A model generated the notes under the pieces. That model made no database searches. It was not told the origin of the DNA and saw only the letters and a list, made by a program, of their open reading frames with translations. Made by a program: the position numbers and the translations under genes. A DNA stretch of 64,000 bases from the NCBI GenBank assembly GCA_017525605.1, contig JAFXSM010000016.1:28019-92018 (forward strand), in the 5' to 3' direction. Shown in pieces: positions 8,881 to 17,150 of this stretch. The stretch is from Treponema sp. (GTDB lineage Bacteria; Spirochaetota; Spirochaetia; Treponematales; Treponemataceae). Position 1 is the stretch's first letter, and the number at the start of each line of letters is the position of its first letter.

Positions 8881-9348
8881 TTACTTTTTTTCGACGGTGA
8901 TTCCGGTTCCGTCGTCGAAGATGTCGGATTCTGTATATTTGCCGTTTGTGATGACGCAATCTTCTGTTGTCCTGTCAGCAGCTGCGATGTCAACGAGTTT
9001 TTTCTGGTCGAAATCGTACTCTTTTGTCGCAGTACATTTCACAGTTCCGTCTTTTGTCGGGTCGCCAGTGTATGTTCCAACTTCAAATGTACCTGTGAAA
9101 GAGAAAACGTTGGCACCTGCAACAGCAGTTATGTCATTGTCGATCAGATACTCATTGGTGTTGTAGAACTTGACGGTTGACTTGACAATCATCGGAATTC
9201 CGTCGATTTCGCCAGACGCAAATCCGTAATACGTCGCAACAACCTTAAGCTCAACAGTATCATCTTCATCGTCCGAGCAAGAAACAAATCCGAATGACAA
9301 AGCGGTAACCGCGAGAAAAACTGAAAGAATCTTTCCAAAGAATTTCAT
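8881..9348 (-). CDS. Small lipoprotein of unknown function
   Basis: This 155-residue protein has a type II signal peptide (lipobox FVSC, Cys24) followed by an acidic SDDEDD spacer. The mature part is Thr/Asp-rich and probably all beta, with alternating strands such as VELKVVATYYGF and DGTVKCTATKEYDF. I recognise no family. A good ribosome-binding site (AGGAGG) lies upstream of the ATG. It follows asnB on the same strand but is separated by a palindrome-containing terminator, so it may have its own transcript. Confidence 0.75.
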   Translation of the reverse strand: MKFFGKILSVFLAVTALSFGFVSCSDDEDDTVELKVVATYYGFASGEIDGIPMIVKSTVKFYNTNEYLIDNDITAVAGANVFSFTGTFEVGTYTGDPTKDGTVKCTATKEYDFDQKKLVDIAAADRTTEDCVITNGKYTESDIFDDGTGITVEKK

Positions 9349-9363
9349 GGAAAAGACCTCCTG

Positions 9364-9433
9364 AAAAATAAAATCTTGTGTTCCGTACGGAACAAATTAC
9401 TATACAAAAAAAAACTTGTATAACAAGATTTTA
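9364..9433 (-). terminator. Stem-loop with internal 14-bp palindrome after asnB
   Basis: On the - strand AAAATCTTGT (9431-9422) pairs perfectly with ACAAGATTTT (9375-9366) and is followed by ATTTTT, a plausible asnB terminator. The loop contains a smaller CTTGT-TAT-ACAAG hairpin with nine Ts and a perfect 14-bp palindrome, GTTCCGTACGGAAC (9380-9393). The palindrome sits 31 bases before the lipoprotein start codon and could alternatively be an operator. Confidence 0.55.
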
Positions 9434-9458
9434 TCTTCAATTTTTCTCACAGCTCTGT

Positions 9459-11300
9459 TTAGAGGTGGATTCCTTCGAGTATGCCGCTCGGCTCGTCATG
9501 TTCGGTTGTTTCAGAAGCTGGGGCAAATTCTCGATCCCTTAGCTCCTTTGCTTTTTTCCAATCTTTTACCCATTTACTTGCGGTTTCTGTCGAACAGGCA
9601 ATGCTCGCTTCATGCGGAACGACTTTTGCGGCACTGTCGGATGGGAAAAGCTCGCTGTAGATTTCCCTGTAATAGTATTCCTCTTTTGTTTTCGGTGGAT
9701 TTATAGGGAATCGTGTAGCACGACGCTCGAATTCGGCATCTGAGATTTTTTCATCCGTCATTCTCTTAAGTTCGTTAATCCAGCTGTACCCAACGCCGTC
9801 AGAGAACTGCTCCTTCTGTCTCCATGCGATTTCAGGAGGAAGCATGTCCTCGAATGCCTTACGGAGAATCCATTGTTCAATTCGATGTATTTCAGGATGA
9901 TTATCATTTTTATCCCTCCTCATTTTGAAAAGCCAGTTTTTTGATTCAGGATTTCCATCTTCCAGCATTATGCTCATTTTATCGGTCGGATTCAGGCTCA
10001 TCGCAATGTCGATGAAATCCTTGTCTAGGAACGGAACTCTTCCCTCAACACCCCATGCCATGAGCGATTTGTTCGCGCGAAGGCAGTCATAAAGATGAAG
10101 CTTCGACATTTTTCTGACAAGCTCCTCGTGGAATTCTTTTGCGTTAGGCGCACAGTGAAAATAAAGATAGCCGCCGAAAAGCTCGTCGCTGCCCTCGCCG
10201 GAGAGAACCATCTTTATTCCCATCGACTTTATGACGCGCGCAAGAAGATACATCGGAGTTGACGCGCGCACTGTGGTGATGTCGTATGTCTCGATGTGGT
10301 AGATGACATCGCGGAGCGCGTCCTTTGCTTCCTGAATCGTAAAATGAACTTCGTGGTGAATCGTTCCGATGTATTCGGCAGCCTTTCTTGCGGCAACCAA
10401 ATCAGGCGAATCTTCAAGACCGATTGCGAACGAGTGGAGCTGTGGCCACCACGCGCCCTGCTTTCCGTCCGACTCTACCCTCTTCTTTGAAAATTTCTGC
10501 GTGATTGCGGCGATTATCGAAGAATCAAGTCCTCCAGAAAGGAGAACGCCATACGGAACGTCCGACATGAGCTGCTGCTTCACAGCCTGTTCAAGTCCGT
10601 TCTTCACTTTCTCGATTACGCTCGGATTGATGATTTCGCCCTTGTCGTCCGTCGCTTTCGGGTTGTCCTTCACGTTCTCGAAAGACTCCCAATCCCGTTT
10701 GTACCAGCGGACAGGCTTTCCGTCCTTCGAGTACAAGTAGTGTCCGTTCGGGAATTCCTCAATTGAAGTGCAGTATCCTTCCAACGCCTTGAGCTCCGAC
10801 GCGACATAATACCGACCAAGCTTGTCCCAGCCCTGATAGAGCGGGATTACACCGATTTCATCGCGGCCAATCAGGTACGCGTCCTTTTCGGAATCGTAGA
10901 GGGCGAACGCAAAAATGCCGGAAAGTTTCTCAAGGAATTCCGTTCCGTAAGTTTTGTAAAGCGGAATGATTACCTCGCAGTCGCTCTGAGTTTTGAAGTT
11001 GTATTTTCCTTCGAATTCCGCCCTGATTTCCTTGTGATTGTAGATTTCGCCGTTCACCGCAAGAATGATTTTTCCATCGTCTGAAACAAGCGGCTGCTTT
11101 CCAGAAAGCGGGTCAACGATTGCAAGCCTCTCGTGGCTCAGAATCGCGTTGTCGCCCGCATAAACGCCGGACCAGTCCGGTCCCCTATGCCTTATCGTCT
11201 TAGACTGCTCCAGAATCTGCTTCCTAAGCTCCGCTTTCAGAGCATCGTCTATAGGCTGCCCTCCCGCACTCAAATCAAAAGCTCCGACAAATCCGCACAT
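9459..11300 (-). CDS. asnB: Asparagine synthetase, glutamine-hydrolysing (class B)
   Basis: This converts aspartate to asparagine using glutamine and ATP. Cys2 follows the initiator Met (MCGFVGAF), as required for the class II glutaminase nucleophile, with RHRGPDWSG, LAIVDPLSGKQPL and VNGEIYNH glutaminase motifs next. The synthetase half has the pyrophosphatase loop LSGGLDSS (near residue 250), and SGEGSDELFGGY and EGRVPFLD further on. At 613 residues it is longer than E. coli AsnB (554), mainly through insertions and a longer C-terminus. The start is fixed by Cys2 and a GGGGG ribosome-binding site. A promoter and strong terminator hairpin precede it, so the gene is probably controlled by attenuation. 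Confidence 0.95.
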   Translation of the reverse strand: MCGFVGAFDLSAGGQPIDDALKAELRKQILEQSKTIRHRGPDWSGVYAGDNAILSHERLAIVDPLSGKQPLVSDDGKIILAVNGEIYNHKEIRAEFEGKYNFKTQSDCEVIIPLYKTYGTEFLEKLSGIFAFALYDSEKDAYLIGRDEIGVIPLYQGWDKLGRYYVASELKALEGYCTSIEEFPNGHYLYSKDGKPVRWYKRDWESFENVKDNPKATDDKGEIINPSVIEKVKNGLEQAVKQQLMSDVPYGVLLSGGLDSSIIAAITQKFSKKRVESDGKQGAWWPQLHSFAIGLEDSPDLVAARKAAEYIGTIHHEVHFTIQEAKDALRDVIYHIETYDITTVRASTPMYLLARVIKSMGIKMVLSGEGSDELFGGYLYFHCAPNAKEFHEELVRKMSKLHLYDCLRANKSLMAWGVEGRVPFLDKDFIDIAMSLNPTDKMSIMLEDGNPESKNWLFKMRRDKNDNHPEIHRIEQWILRKAFEDMLPPEIAWRQKEQFSDGVGYSWINELKRMTDEKISDAEFERRATRFPINPPKTKEEYYYREIYSELFPSDSAAKVVPHEASIACSTETASKWVKDWKKAKELRDREFAPASETTEHDEPSGILEGIHL

Positions 11301-11333
11301 AAAAATAACCCCCGAATGAAAATCAATTTAAAA

Positions 11334-11425
11334 TAAAAAAAGACGCTCATTCAGGCACAATCGTAGTGCTGAATGAACGTCTTCGTTCGAAAAAGAATAC
11401 TACATCAAACGATTTTTTTGTTCAA
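11334..11425 (-). promoter_or_regulatory. asnB promoter and attenuator leader
   Basis: On the - strand there is TTGAAC (11425-11420), a 17-base spacer and TAGTAT (11402-11397). Next comes a hairpin GAAC-GAAGAC-GUUC (11388-11375). Its 3' half is part of the left arm of a strong terminator (11381-11342, stem GACGTTCATTCAG, one wobble and one bulge) followed by seven Ts. The asnB ribosome-binding site and ATG follow after 34 bases. The same sequence pattern GAACGANGRCGTTC overlaps the terminator before the glutamate synthase genes. The structure could also act as the thioredoxin terminator, but the promoter upstream of it argues for an attenuator. Confidence 0.6.
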
Positions 11426-11466
11426 TAAACCCGTTCGCAAACCGAACCGATGCAGGCTGATTTTCG

Positions 11467-11778
11467 TTACAGGGTCTCGCTGATCCACTTTGAGAGGACT
11501 TCTTTCGGCTGGAATCCAGATGCCGTCGATTTCTGCTCGCCGTCCTTGAAGATGAAGAGCGACGGGACAGCCATTATTCCAAGCTCGCGGCTCAAATCTG
11601 GAGCGGAATCGACATCGACCGAGAAGAATTTCACCTTTCCCTCGAAATCAGAAGAAACTTCCTGGAAAACAGGCTTGAGCATCTGGCAAGGGCCGCACCA
11701 TGTAGCCGAAAAATCCACGACAGAAACGCCTTCTTTTACTGCATCTTTGAATTCAGATTCTGAAATTTCCTTTACCAT
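11467..11778 (-). CDS. trxA: Thioredoxin
   Basis: This 103-residue protein has the classic active site WCGPCQ near residue 30 (VVDFSATWCGPCQMLKP), the cis-Pro motif IMAVPSLFIF and the terminal helix that completes the thioredoxin fold. The length is typical of the family. It serves as a cytoplasmic disulfide reductase. It lies between the interrupted OhrR-like gene and asnB on the same strand. The link with a peroxide-type regulator upstream is suggestive of a redox pair, but the 47-base gap from the end of the regulator frame gives no proof of cotranscription. Confidence 0.95.
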   Translation of the reverse strand: MVKEISESEFKDAVKEGVSVVDFSATWCGPCQMLKPVFQEVSSDFEGKVKFFSVDVDSAPDLSRELGIMAVPSLFIFKDGEQKSTASGFQPKEVLSKWISETL

Positions 11779-11825
11779 CTTTTACTCCTAAATAAAAATT
11801 TTGATTTTGTTCCAAATTGCCACAT

Positions 11826-12269
11826 TCATTCATTGCAGATATGCGACAAAAACCTATCCAATATCGACTTCAGGCTTTTTATCTCGTCTTCCGTCAATTT
11901 CATGCAACACGACATCCTATAAGGAATCTAGGCGCACTTGTCGCGGAGGGCAGTCCCCTGCTCGGTGACGCGGACAATCAAGTTTCTCTCGTCCGCCTTC
12001 GACCTTTCGCGCGTGAGCACGCCTTTCGACTCAAGCGTCTTGAGAACCGGAGTGAGCGTCCCGGAATCGAGGAAAAGTTTTTTTCCCAAATCCTTCACGT
12101 TCATCTCGTTCTTTTCCCAAAGTGCCATCATCGTTATGTACTGCGTATAAGTCAAATCGACTTCGTCAAGAAAGGGCTTGTAGCGTTTGACAATCTCTTT
12201 CGAGCAAACGTAGAGCGGAAAGCAAAGCTGATTCGAAAGCAGCAGCTGGTTGTAATTCTGATTTTCCAA
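11826..12269 (-). pseudogene. OhrR-like MarR regulator with an in-frame TAG stop
   Basis: A TTG start at 12269 has GGAGG eight bases upstream, and the protein begins MENQNYNQLLLSNQLCFPLY, close to OhrR including the reactive Cys in NQLCF. The winged helix (LTYTQYITMMAL ... VKDLGKKLFLDSGTLTPVLK) is intact. At codon 114 (11930-11928) the frame hits TAG, yet it stays open in the same frame for 33 more residues (starting IPYRMSCCMKLTEDE) to TGA at 11828-11826. These residues match the expected OhrR C-terminal dimerisation helix, and the total of 147 codons is the usual OhrR length. Either the gene is a recent pseudogene, the stop is read through, or the base is a sequence error. A truncated 113-residue product lacks the last dimer helix. 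Confidence 0.75.
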
Positions 12270-12322
12270 TTTCACGACCTCCCAGTCTCCCGATTTAATT
12301 GAACACAACTGATTACGATTAG

Positions 12323-12351
12323 AATATACACCGCAAATTTAAAATAGTCAA
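12323..12351 (-). promoter_or_regulatory. Promoter of the OhrR-like gene
   Basis: On the - strand TTGACT (12351-12346) and TATATT (12328-12323) are separated by 17 bases. This is the closest match to a sigma-70 promoter I saw in the window, and it lies 54 bases before the proposed TTG start. AT-rich direct repeats with ATYGAACACAA at about 12298 and 12372 flank it and may bind the regulator. Confidence 0.6.
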
Positions 12352-12402
12352 TAAGTTTTTACAAAATTAAATCGAACACAATTATATTTTATTCAAATTC
12401 CA

Positions 12403-12972
12403 CTAACGTTCATAAGTCCGAAGAACCTGCTCGGCAACAGCAATCCTTGTGAGCCGCAAATCCATGCTCTGCTTCTCGATGTATCGGTGTGCCTGAGGCT
12501 CGGTCATCTTGAGGGTCTGAATCAAGACGCACTTCGCCCTATCGACCATGCGAAGCTCCTCGATTTTGCTCTGAAGCTTAAAATTCTCCGCCTCAAGTTT
12601 CTGCACCTGGCGGCGGCTTGCAACGAGAAGCTTGACCGCCTGGTTGAAAAATTCGGGAGAAACAGGCTTCGGCACGGCAAATATTCCCGAATCCTCAAGA
12701 ATCGAGCCGAAATCTTCAATCTTAGTGCCGTCCACAAGGATGATTATTCCGCTGTTCGAGCACTCGGAAGCATGAAGCGCAAGGTCGTCGCCGAATTCGT
12801 CAGGAAGCGGCGTGTCGATTATTATCAAATCGAATTCGGATTCCAGAAGATTGCGCCGCGCCTCGGCACAACTTTGCGCGGTGACAATCCGAGAAATCGG
12901 ATGCGAAATGAAGAGACCCGATATTATCTGCATCGTCGAACTCGTGTTCGAAACTATGAAAACACTGTCCAT
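12403..12972 (-). CDS. ANTAR-domain antiterminator with pseudo-receiver
   Basis: Residues 1-115 form a receiver-like domain: DLIIIDTPLPDEF supplies the phospho-acceptor position (Asp53) and VPKPVSPE the conserved Lys102. The N-terminal acidic pair is replaced by Ser-Asn, so phosphorylation may be lost, as in AmiR-type regulators. A helical linker (~115-135) leads into an ANTAR RNA-binding domain (about 130-185) with the family pattern ending in RLTRIAVAEQVL. ANTAR proteins prevent termination by stabilising hairpins in leader RNAs. The gene starts 31 bases after glnA ends. A glnA-antiterminator order is known in some clostridia (nitR), so a role in nitrogen regulation is inferred. Confidence 0.85.
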   Translation of the reverse strand: MDSVFIVSNTSSTMQIISGLFISHPISRIVTAQSCAEARRNLLESEFDLIIIDTPLPDEFGDDLALHASECSNSGIIILVDGTKIEDFGSILEDSGIFAVPKPVSPEFFNQAVKLLVASRRQVQKLEAENFKLQSKIEELRMVDRAKCVLIQTLKMTEPQAHRYIEKQSMDLRLTRIAVAEQVLRTYER

Positions 12973-13003
12973 AAAGCAAGCTCCAAGTTCTACCAGCGAA
13001 AAA

Positions 13004-14287
13004 TCAAATCACGCCGAATTCCGGGTCAACGATTGTGTTTTCAGAGCTGTTGAAGAAATCGAGGAGAACTTTCGGGAATATTTTTTCCGCAAAGTCACCG
13101 TTCTTTGCGACAGTCCAAGCGTCATCAAGATTTGCCGGAAGTTTTTTGATTCCGCCAAGCTCGCCTTCTTTCGCGCTGAACAAATCGATGTCAACGGAAT
13201 CCTGAAGGACGCGTTTGTTTTCGATTCCCTCAATGCCGGCAGAAAGCAATGCGTAAATCGCAAGGTACGGATTGCAGACAGGGTCGGAAGCCCTGTATTC
13301 GATTCGAGCCTCGTCATCGCTACGGGCAGCAGGAAGACGGATAAGCTGGCTTCTGTTCTGGCGGCTCCAGCTGACATACTTCGGTGCCTCGAATTCGCCA
13401 AGACGACAGTAAGAATTCGGAATCGTGTTCATGTACGCAGTGATTTCGCACGCGCGGAAGAGAATGCCCGCAAGGAACGACTTTGCCTCGTCCGAAAGTT
13501 TGTCGCCCGCAAAAAGGTTCGCTCCGTTTTTCATGAGAGAGATGTTGAGATGAAGGCCGTTCCCCGACTCGCCGTCAATCGGCTTCGGAAGGAAACAAGC
13601 GAACAGACCGTTCCTTGCTGCAATCGTCTTGACGACTGTCTTGAACGTCTGGAGATTGTCGGCCGCATTCAGAACGTCCGAATATCTGAAATCGACCTCG
13701 TTCTGTCCAGGTCCAGTCTCGTGGTGCGAAGTCTCAGGATGAACGCCCATCTGCTCAAGCGTCAGGCAGATTTCGCGACGCACGTTCTCGCCCTTGTCGC
13801 GCGGAGCAAGGTCGCAGTAGCTGGCTTTGTCGAAAGGCTCTTTCGTAGGCTCGCCCTTGTCGTCGCACTTGAAAAGGTAGAATTCGCATTCCGTGCCGAT
13901 GTTGAACGAAAGACCTTTCTCACGAGACTTCTCCACAAAATCCGAAAGAATCTTCCGCGCATCGCCCTCGAACGGTTTTCCGTCTGCATAGCGGATGTTG
14001 CAGAAGAAACGGACGACGCGACCGACCTGAGGTCTCCACGGAAGGACGCACAGAGTCGAAGCGTCAGGAACGATGAACAAATCAGACTTTGCGACGCTCA
14101 GAAATCCCTTGACTGCGCTTGCGTCAAAAGAAATTCCGCGGCTGAATGCCATCTCAAGCTCGCTCGGCTGAATCGAAATCGACTTCACGCTTCCGTAAAC
14201 GTCCGTAAAAAAAAGTTTGATGAAGCGGACATCATTTTCGCGTATGTACTGAATCGCTTCCTGCTCTGTGTATGTACCTCTTTCCAT
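13004..14287 (-). CDS. glnA: Glutamine synthetase, type I
   Basis: This catalyses ATP-dependent amidation of glutamate. At 427 residues it is the short GSI-alpha form. Visible are the beta-grasp N-terminus (RFIKLFFTDVYGSVKS), the metal and glutamate site HHETGPGQNEVDFRY, NGLHLNISL, and the long conserved block from NSYCRLGEFEAPKYVSWS to RIEYRASDP. The Tyr adenylylation loop of GSI-beta enzymes is not evident. The ATG at 14287 has a GGAG ribosome-binding site seven bases away; an upstream in-frame start would run into the esterase gene. It lies 43 bases after the SGNH esterase gene and just before the ANTAR regulator. Confidence 0.95.
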   Translation of the reverse strand: MERGTYTEQEAIQYIRENDVRFIKLFFTDVYGSVKSISIQPSELEMAFSRGISFDASAVKGFLSVAKSDLFIVPDASTLCVLPWRPQVGRVVRFFCNIRYADGKPFEGDARKILSDFVEKSREKGLSFNIGTECEFYLFKCDDKGEPTKEPFDKASYCDLAPRDKGENVRREICLTLEQMGVHPETSHHETGPGQNEVDFRYSDVLNAADNLQTFKTVVKTIAARNGLFACFLPKPIDGESGNGLHLNISLMKNGANLFAGDKLSDEAKSFLAGILFRACEITAYMNTIPNSYCRLGEFEAPKYVSWSRQNRSQLIRLPAARSDDEARIEYRASDPVCNPYLAIYALLSAGIEGIENKRVLQDSVDIDLFSAKEGELGGIKKLPANLDDAWTVAKNGDFAEKIFPKVLLDFFNSSENTIVDPEFGVI

Positions 14288-14330
14288 TTTCTTCTCCAAA
14301 AATCCGAAATCCAAAATGCTTAAAAAAATT

Positions 14331-15104
14331 TTATTTTTTGAAAATGAGGAATTCGTCATCGATTTCCTCACCGTCGGATTCGTCAATCTTTTTTCCGATG
14401 ACAGAATCCGAAAGATCCTTGTAATCCGCCCAAGTCTCCCCGAGTTTTGCAATTTCCATCGCAGTGATTCTAGAAACCTCGAAAGCACCGTCCGGGCGCA
14501 AATGGCTGTTGTCGCTTTTTCCGTCAGGATAATTCGAGTAGAGACCGGCTTCGAAATTCATGAAAAAACGCCTTGAATTCTCTTCCCCGATATCCTCAAG
14601 AAATTCCATCGTGAGCCGCGTCACGTCGATGCACGGAACGCCGAGCGCACCGGCAGTTTCGATTATCGCATTCGGATATTCGCCGTGGGTGTTCTCGACT
14701 TTCTGAATTCCGTCCGAATCGGCTTCAAGGAATTTTCTTCTTGAGACAGGTGTCAGCAGAATCGGCTTGCATTTTTTCGCCCAAAGATTCATCACGAAGA
14801 ATTCGAGATTCCTTCTGAATTCGCCGTTTTCGTCAGGGCTTGTGTACCTGCTTGCATCGGCGATTTTCTCGTCGTTGTGCGCGAACTGAATCAGGACGTA
14901 ATCGCCCTCTTCCGCCACCTCAAGAACTTTTTCGAAACGACCTTCCGCAATGAATGATTTTGTGCTTCTTCCGTTCCGAGCGAAATTCAAAAATTCCGTG
15001 TTTCTCGGAAAAAATCTTGCAAGTTCCTGAACCCAGCCTGTTTGCGGATAAGTCAGGCAGTCGTTGTATTGCATGATGCTGTCGCCAAGACAAAGAATTC
15101 GCAT
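14331..15104 (-). CDS. SGNH/GDSL esterase, rhamnogalacturonan acetylesterase-like (CE12)
   Basis: All four SGNH blocks can be seen: LGDSIMQ (catalytic Ser), FARNGRSTKSF (Gly block), QFAHNDEK (Asn block) and SDNSHLRPDGA (catalytic Asp and His). The order and the HLRPDGA ending resemble rhamnogalacturonan acetylesterases of family CE12. No signal peptide is present, so it would act on imported, partly degraded pectin fragments in the cytoplasm. The C-terminal 40 residues are acidic and unique. It lies between glmS (27 bases) and glnA. The window also codes for a secreted pectate lyase at 48.9 kb, consistent with pectin use. Confidence 0.82.
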   Translation of the reverse strand: MRILCLGDSIMQYNDCLTYPQTGWVQELARFFPRNTEFLNFARNGRSTKSFIAEGRFEKVLEVAEEGDYVLIQFAHNDEKIADASRYTSPDENGEFRRNLEFFVMNLWAKKCKPILLTPVSRRKFLEADSDGIQKVENTHGEYPNAIIETAGALGVPCIDVTRLTMEFLEDIGEENSRRFFMNFEAGLYSNYPDGKSDNSHLRPDGAFEVSRITAMEIAKLGETWADYKDLSDSVIGKKIDESDGEEIDDEFLIFKK

Positions 15105-15131
15105 TTTCTACCCCCGATTTCTATTCGATTT

Positions 15132-17087
15132 TTACTCGACCGTAACTGATTTCGCGAGATTTCTCGGCTTGTCAGGGTCGTTTCCGCGGAGAATCGAACA
15201 ATAGTATGCAAAAAGCTGAGCCGGAATTATCGAAATGATGCTTTCGAGCGAAGATTCGGTTTCAGGAATCTGCACAACCTCGTCGCAGCTTGCGTTGAAA
15301 ATTCCTGTTGATTCCTGCGTGATGCACATCGTGACGGCACCGCGTGTCTTGACCTCGACGATGTTTGAGATGAGCTTTTCGTAAAGCTCAGGCGAAGTCG
15401 CAATCGCAATGACGAGAGTGTCCTTGTCAACGAGCGCAATCGGGCCGTGCTTGAGCTCGCCGGCAGCGAATGCCTCGCAGTGCATATAGCTGACTTCTTT
15501 AAGTTTGAGCGCGCTTTCGAGGGAGCTTGCAGAATCGAACTGGCGGCCGATGTAGAAAATCTTCGACTTGTTGAACTGTTTTGAAGCGAATTTCTGAATG
15601 ACAGCCTGATTGTCGAGAATCTTCTGCGCCTTTGAAGGAATTGCGACAAGTTCGGAAAGGAGCTTTTCGTACTCGCATTTTTCGATTTTTGCCTTTCCAA
15701 AGCCGAATTTGAGCGCGAGCATGTAGAGGCAGGCAAGCTGTGTCGTGTACGCTTTTGTCGATGCGACCGCAATTTCAGGGCCCGCAAGAGTGTAGATGAC
15801 GAAATCGGCTTCGCGGCTTACGGTTGAGCCGACGCAGTTCGTTATCGCAATGACTTTCGCGCCTTTTGACGAAGCAAGACGCATTGCCGCAAGAGTGTCG
15901 GCAGTTTCGCCTGACTGAGACACGACTATGAAAACATCATCCTCGTTAAGAATCGGATTCCTGTAGCGGAATTCGGACGCGACATCAACGACAGTCGGGA
16001 TTCGCGCGAATTTTTCGAACGCGTATTTTCCGACAACGCCAGCGTGATATGCAGTTCCGCAAGCCGTGATGACGATTCTGGAAGCATTTTTTATCATGCT
16101 GTCGAATTTCTCGGAATTGATTTCGTTGTCGAAAGTCAAATCGACCGCTTTTTTCTCGGAAGAACTTTCATCAAAAACGAGATGTGCCTTAATAGTGTCC
16201 TCGATTGCTTTCGGCTGCTCGTAGATTTCTTTGAGCATGAAATGCGCATATCCGCCCTTCTCGGCAGAACTCAAATCCCAGTCAACATGAGTCGGCTGCC
16301 TTACAATCTGCTGACCTTCCGCATTGAACAAATCAACATGGTCGCTGTACAAAACGGCAAGCTCGTTCTGTTCGAGGAAATAAACTTCGCGCGTGTATTC
16401 AAGAACGGCAGGAACGTCCGACGCGATGAAATTCTCGTTGTTTCCGACACCGACGATGAGCGGGCTTTCTTTTCGTGCCGCAATCACCCTGTCAGGGAAA
16501 TCCTTGCAGACCACGCCGAGCGCATAGCTTCCTTCGAGCCTGTGAAGAGTCTCAAGAACTGCATTGAAAATGTTCTTCGTCCTTTCGTAAAAATGATTTA
16601 TGAGATGCGCGATGACCTCAGTGTCAGTCTGGCTTCTGAAAACAACGCCCTGCGACTGGAGCCACACCTTGAGTTTCGCATAGTTTTCGACGATTCCGTT
16701 GTGTACGACGACGATTGAGCCGCTTTCGTTCGTGTGCGGGTGCGAGTTGAGGTCGCTCGGTTCCCCGTGCGTTGCCCAGCGTGTGTGACCGATTCCGATG
16801 TTTCCATAGACAGCCTCGCCGCATTTTTCGATAAGGCGCGAGTCGAATTCGTCATCCTTCTCGCCTTCTTTTTTTTCCAAGAACGCCTCGTCAACGATTG
16901 CGGATGCGATTCTCTTTTCAAGGAAACGGAGCGCACCTTTTGATTTTTTTACAATGATTTCTTCGTTTGATTTTGAAAGAACAGCAATTCCGGCAGAGTC
17001 ATATCCTCTGTATTCAAGTTTTTTCAGTCCGTTGATAAGAATCGGCGTAGCGTTTTTGCAGCCAACATATCCAACAATTCCACACAT
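15132..17087 (-). CDS. glmS: Glutamine--fructose-6-phosphate aminotransferase
   Basis: This makes glucosamine-6-phosphate, the entry point to cell-wall amino sugars. Cys2 (MCGIVGYVG) is the glutaminase nucleophile and GHTRWATHGEPSD and HNGIVENY motifs follow. Two SIS sugar-isomerase domains form the rest, with VSQSGETADTL and GPEIAVASTKAYT in the first and the family-typical tail DKPRNLAKSVTVE at the end. At 651 residues it is about 40 longer than E. coli GlmS, mainly from an insertion near residues 75-100. No glmS-type ribozyme or riboswitch was noticed in the short 63-base region before the ATG. It neighbours glnA and asnB, all glutamine-linked enzymes. Confidence 0.95.
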   Translation of the reverse strand: MCGIVGYVGCKNATPILINGLKKLEYRGYDSAGIAVLSKSNEEIIVKKSKGALRFLEKRIASAIVDEAFLEKKEGEKDDEFDSRLIEKCGEAVYGNIGIGHTRWATHGEPSDLNSHPHTNESGSIVVVHNGIVENYAKLKVWLQSQGVVFRSQTDTEVIAHLINHFYERTKNIFNAVLETLHRLEGSYALGVVCKDFPDRVIAARKESPLIVGVGNNENFIASDVPAVLEYTREVYFLEQNELAVLYSDHVDLFNAEGQQIVRQPTHVDWDLSSAEKGGYAHFMLKEIYEQPKAIEDTIKAHLVFDESSSEKKAVDLTFDNEINSEKFDSMIKNASRIVITACGTAYHAGVVGKYAFEKFARIPTVVDVASEFRYRNPILNEDDVFIVVSQSGETADTLAAMRLASSKGAKVIAITNCVGSTVSREADFVIYTLAGPEIAVASTKAYTTQLACLYMLALKFGFGKAKIEKCEYEKLLSELVAIPSKAQKILDNQAVIQKFASKQFNKSKIFYIGRQFDSASSLESALKLKEVSYMHCEAFAAGELKHGPIALVDKDTLVIAIATSPELYEKLISNIVEVKTRGAVTMCITQESTGIFNASCDEVVQIPETESSLESIISIIPAQLFAYYCSILRGNDPDKPRNLAKSVTVE

Positions 17088-17150
17088 AATTACCCTCTTG
17101 TGCTTGAAAAGTCAATTTAATTTTTCCCGGTAATTATGAATGAAATTTCG

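Noticed and set aside
11334..11425. Canonical two-hairpin ANTAR target
   Set aside because: Only one hexaloop hairpin could be drawn in each leader and the loops begin with G, so the standard consensus is not met; kept only as a hypothesis.
12812..14323. 503-codon open frame on the + strand opposite glnA
   Set aside because: It is the mirror of glnA codon usage, has no ribosome-binding site and no recognisable domain.
17088..17150. glmS ribozyme or riboswitch
   Set aside because: The intergenic region is only 63 bases and shows no suitable structure.
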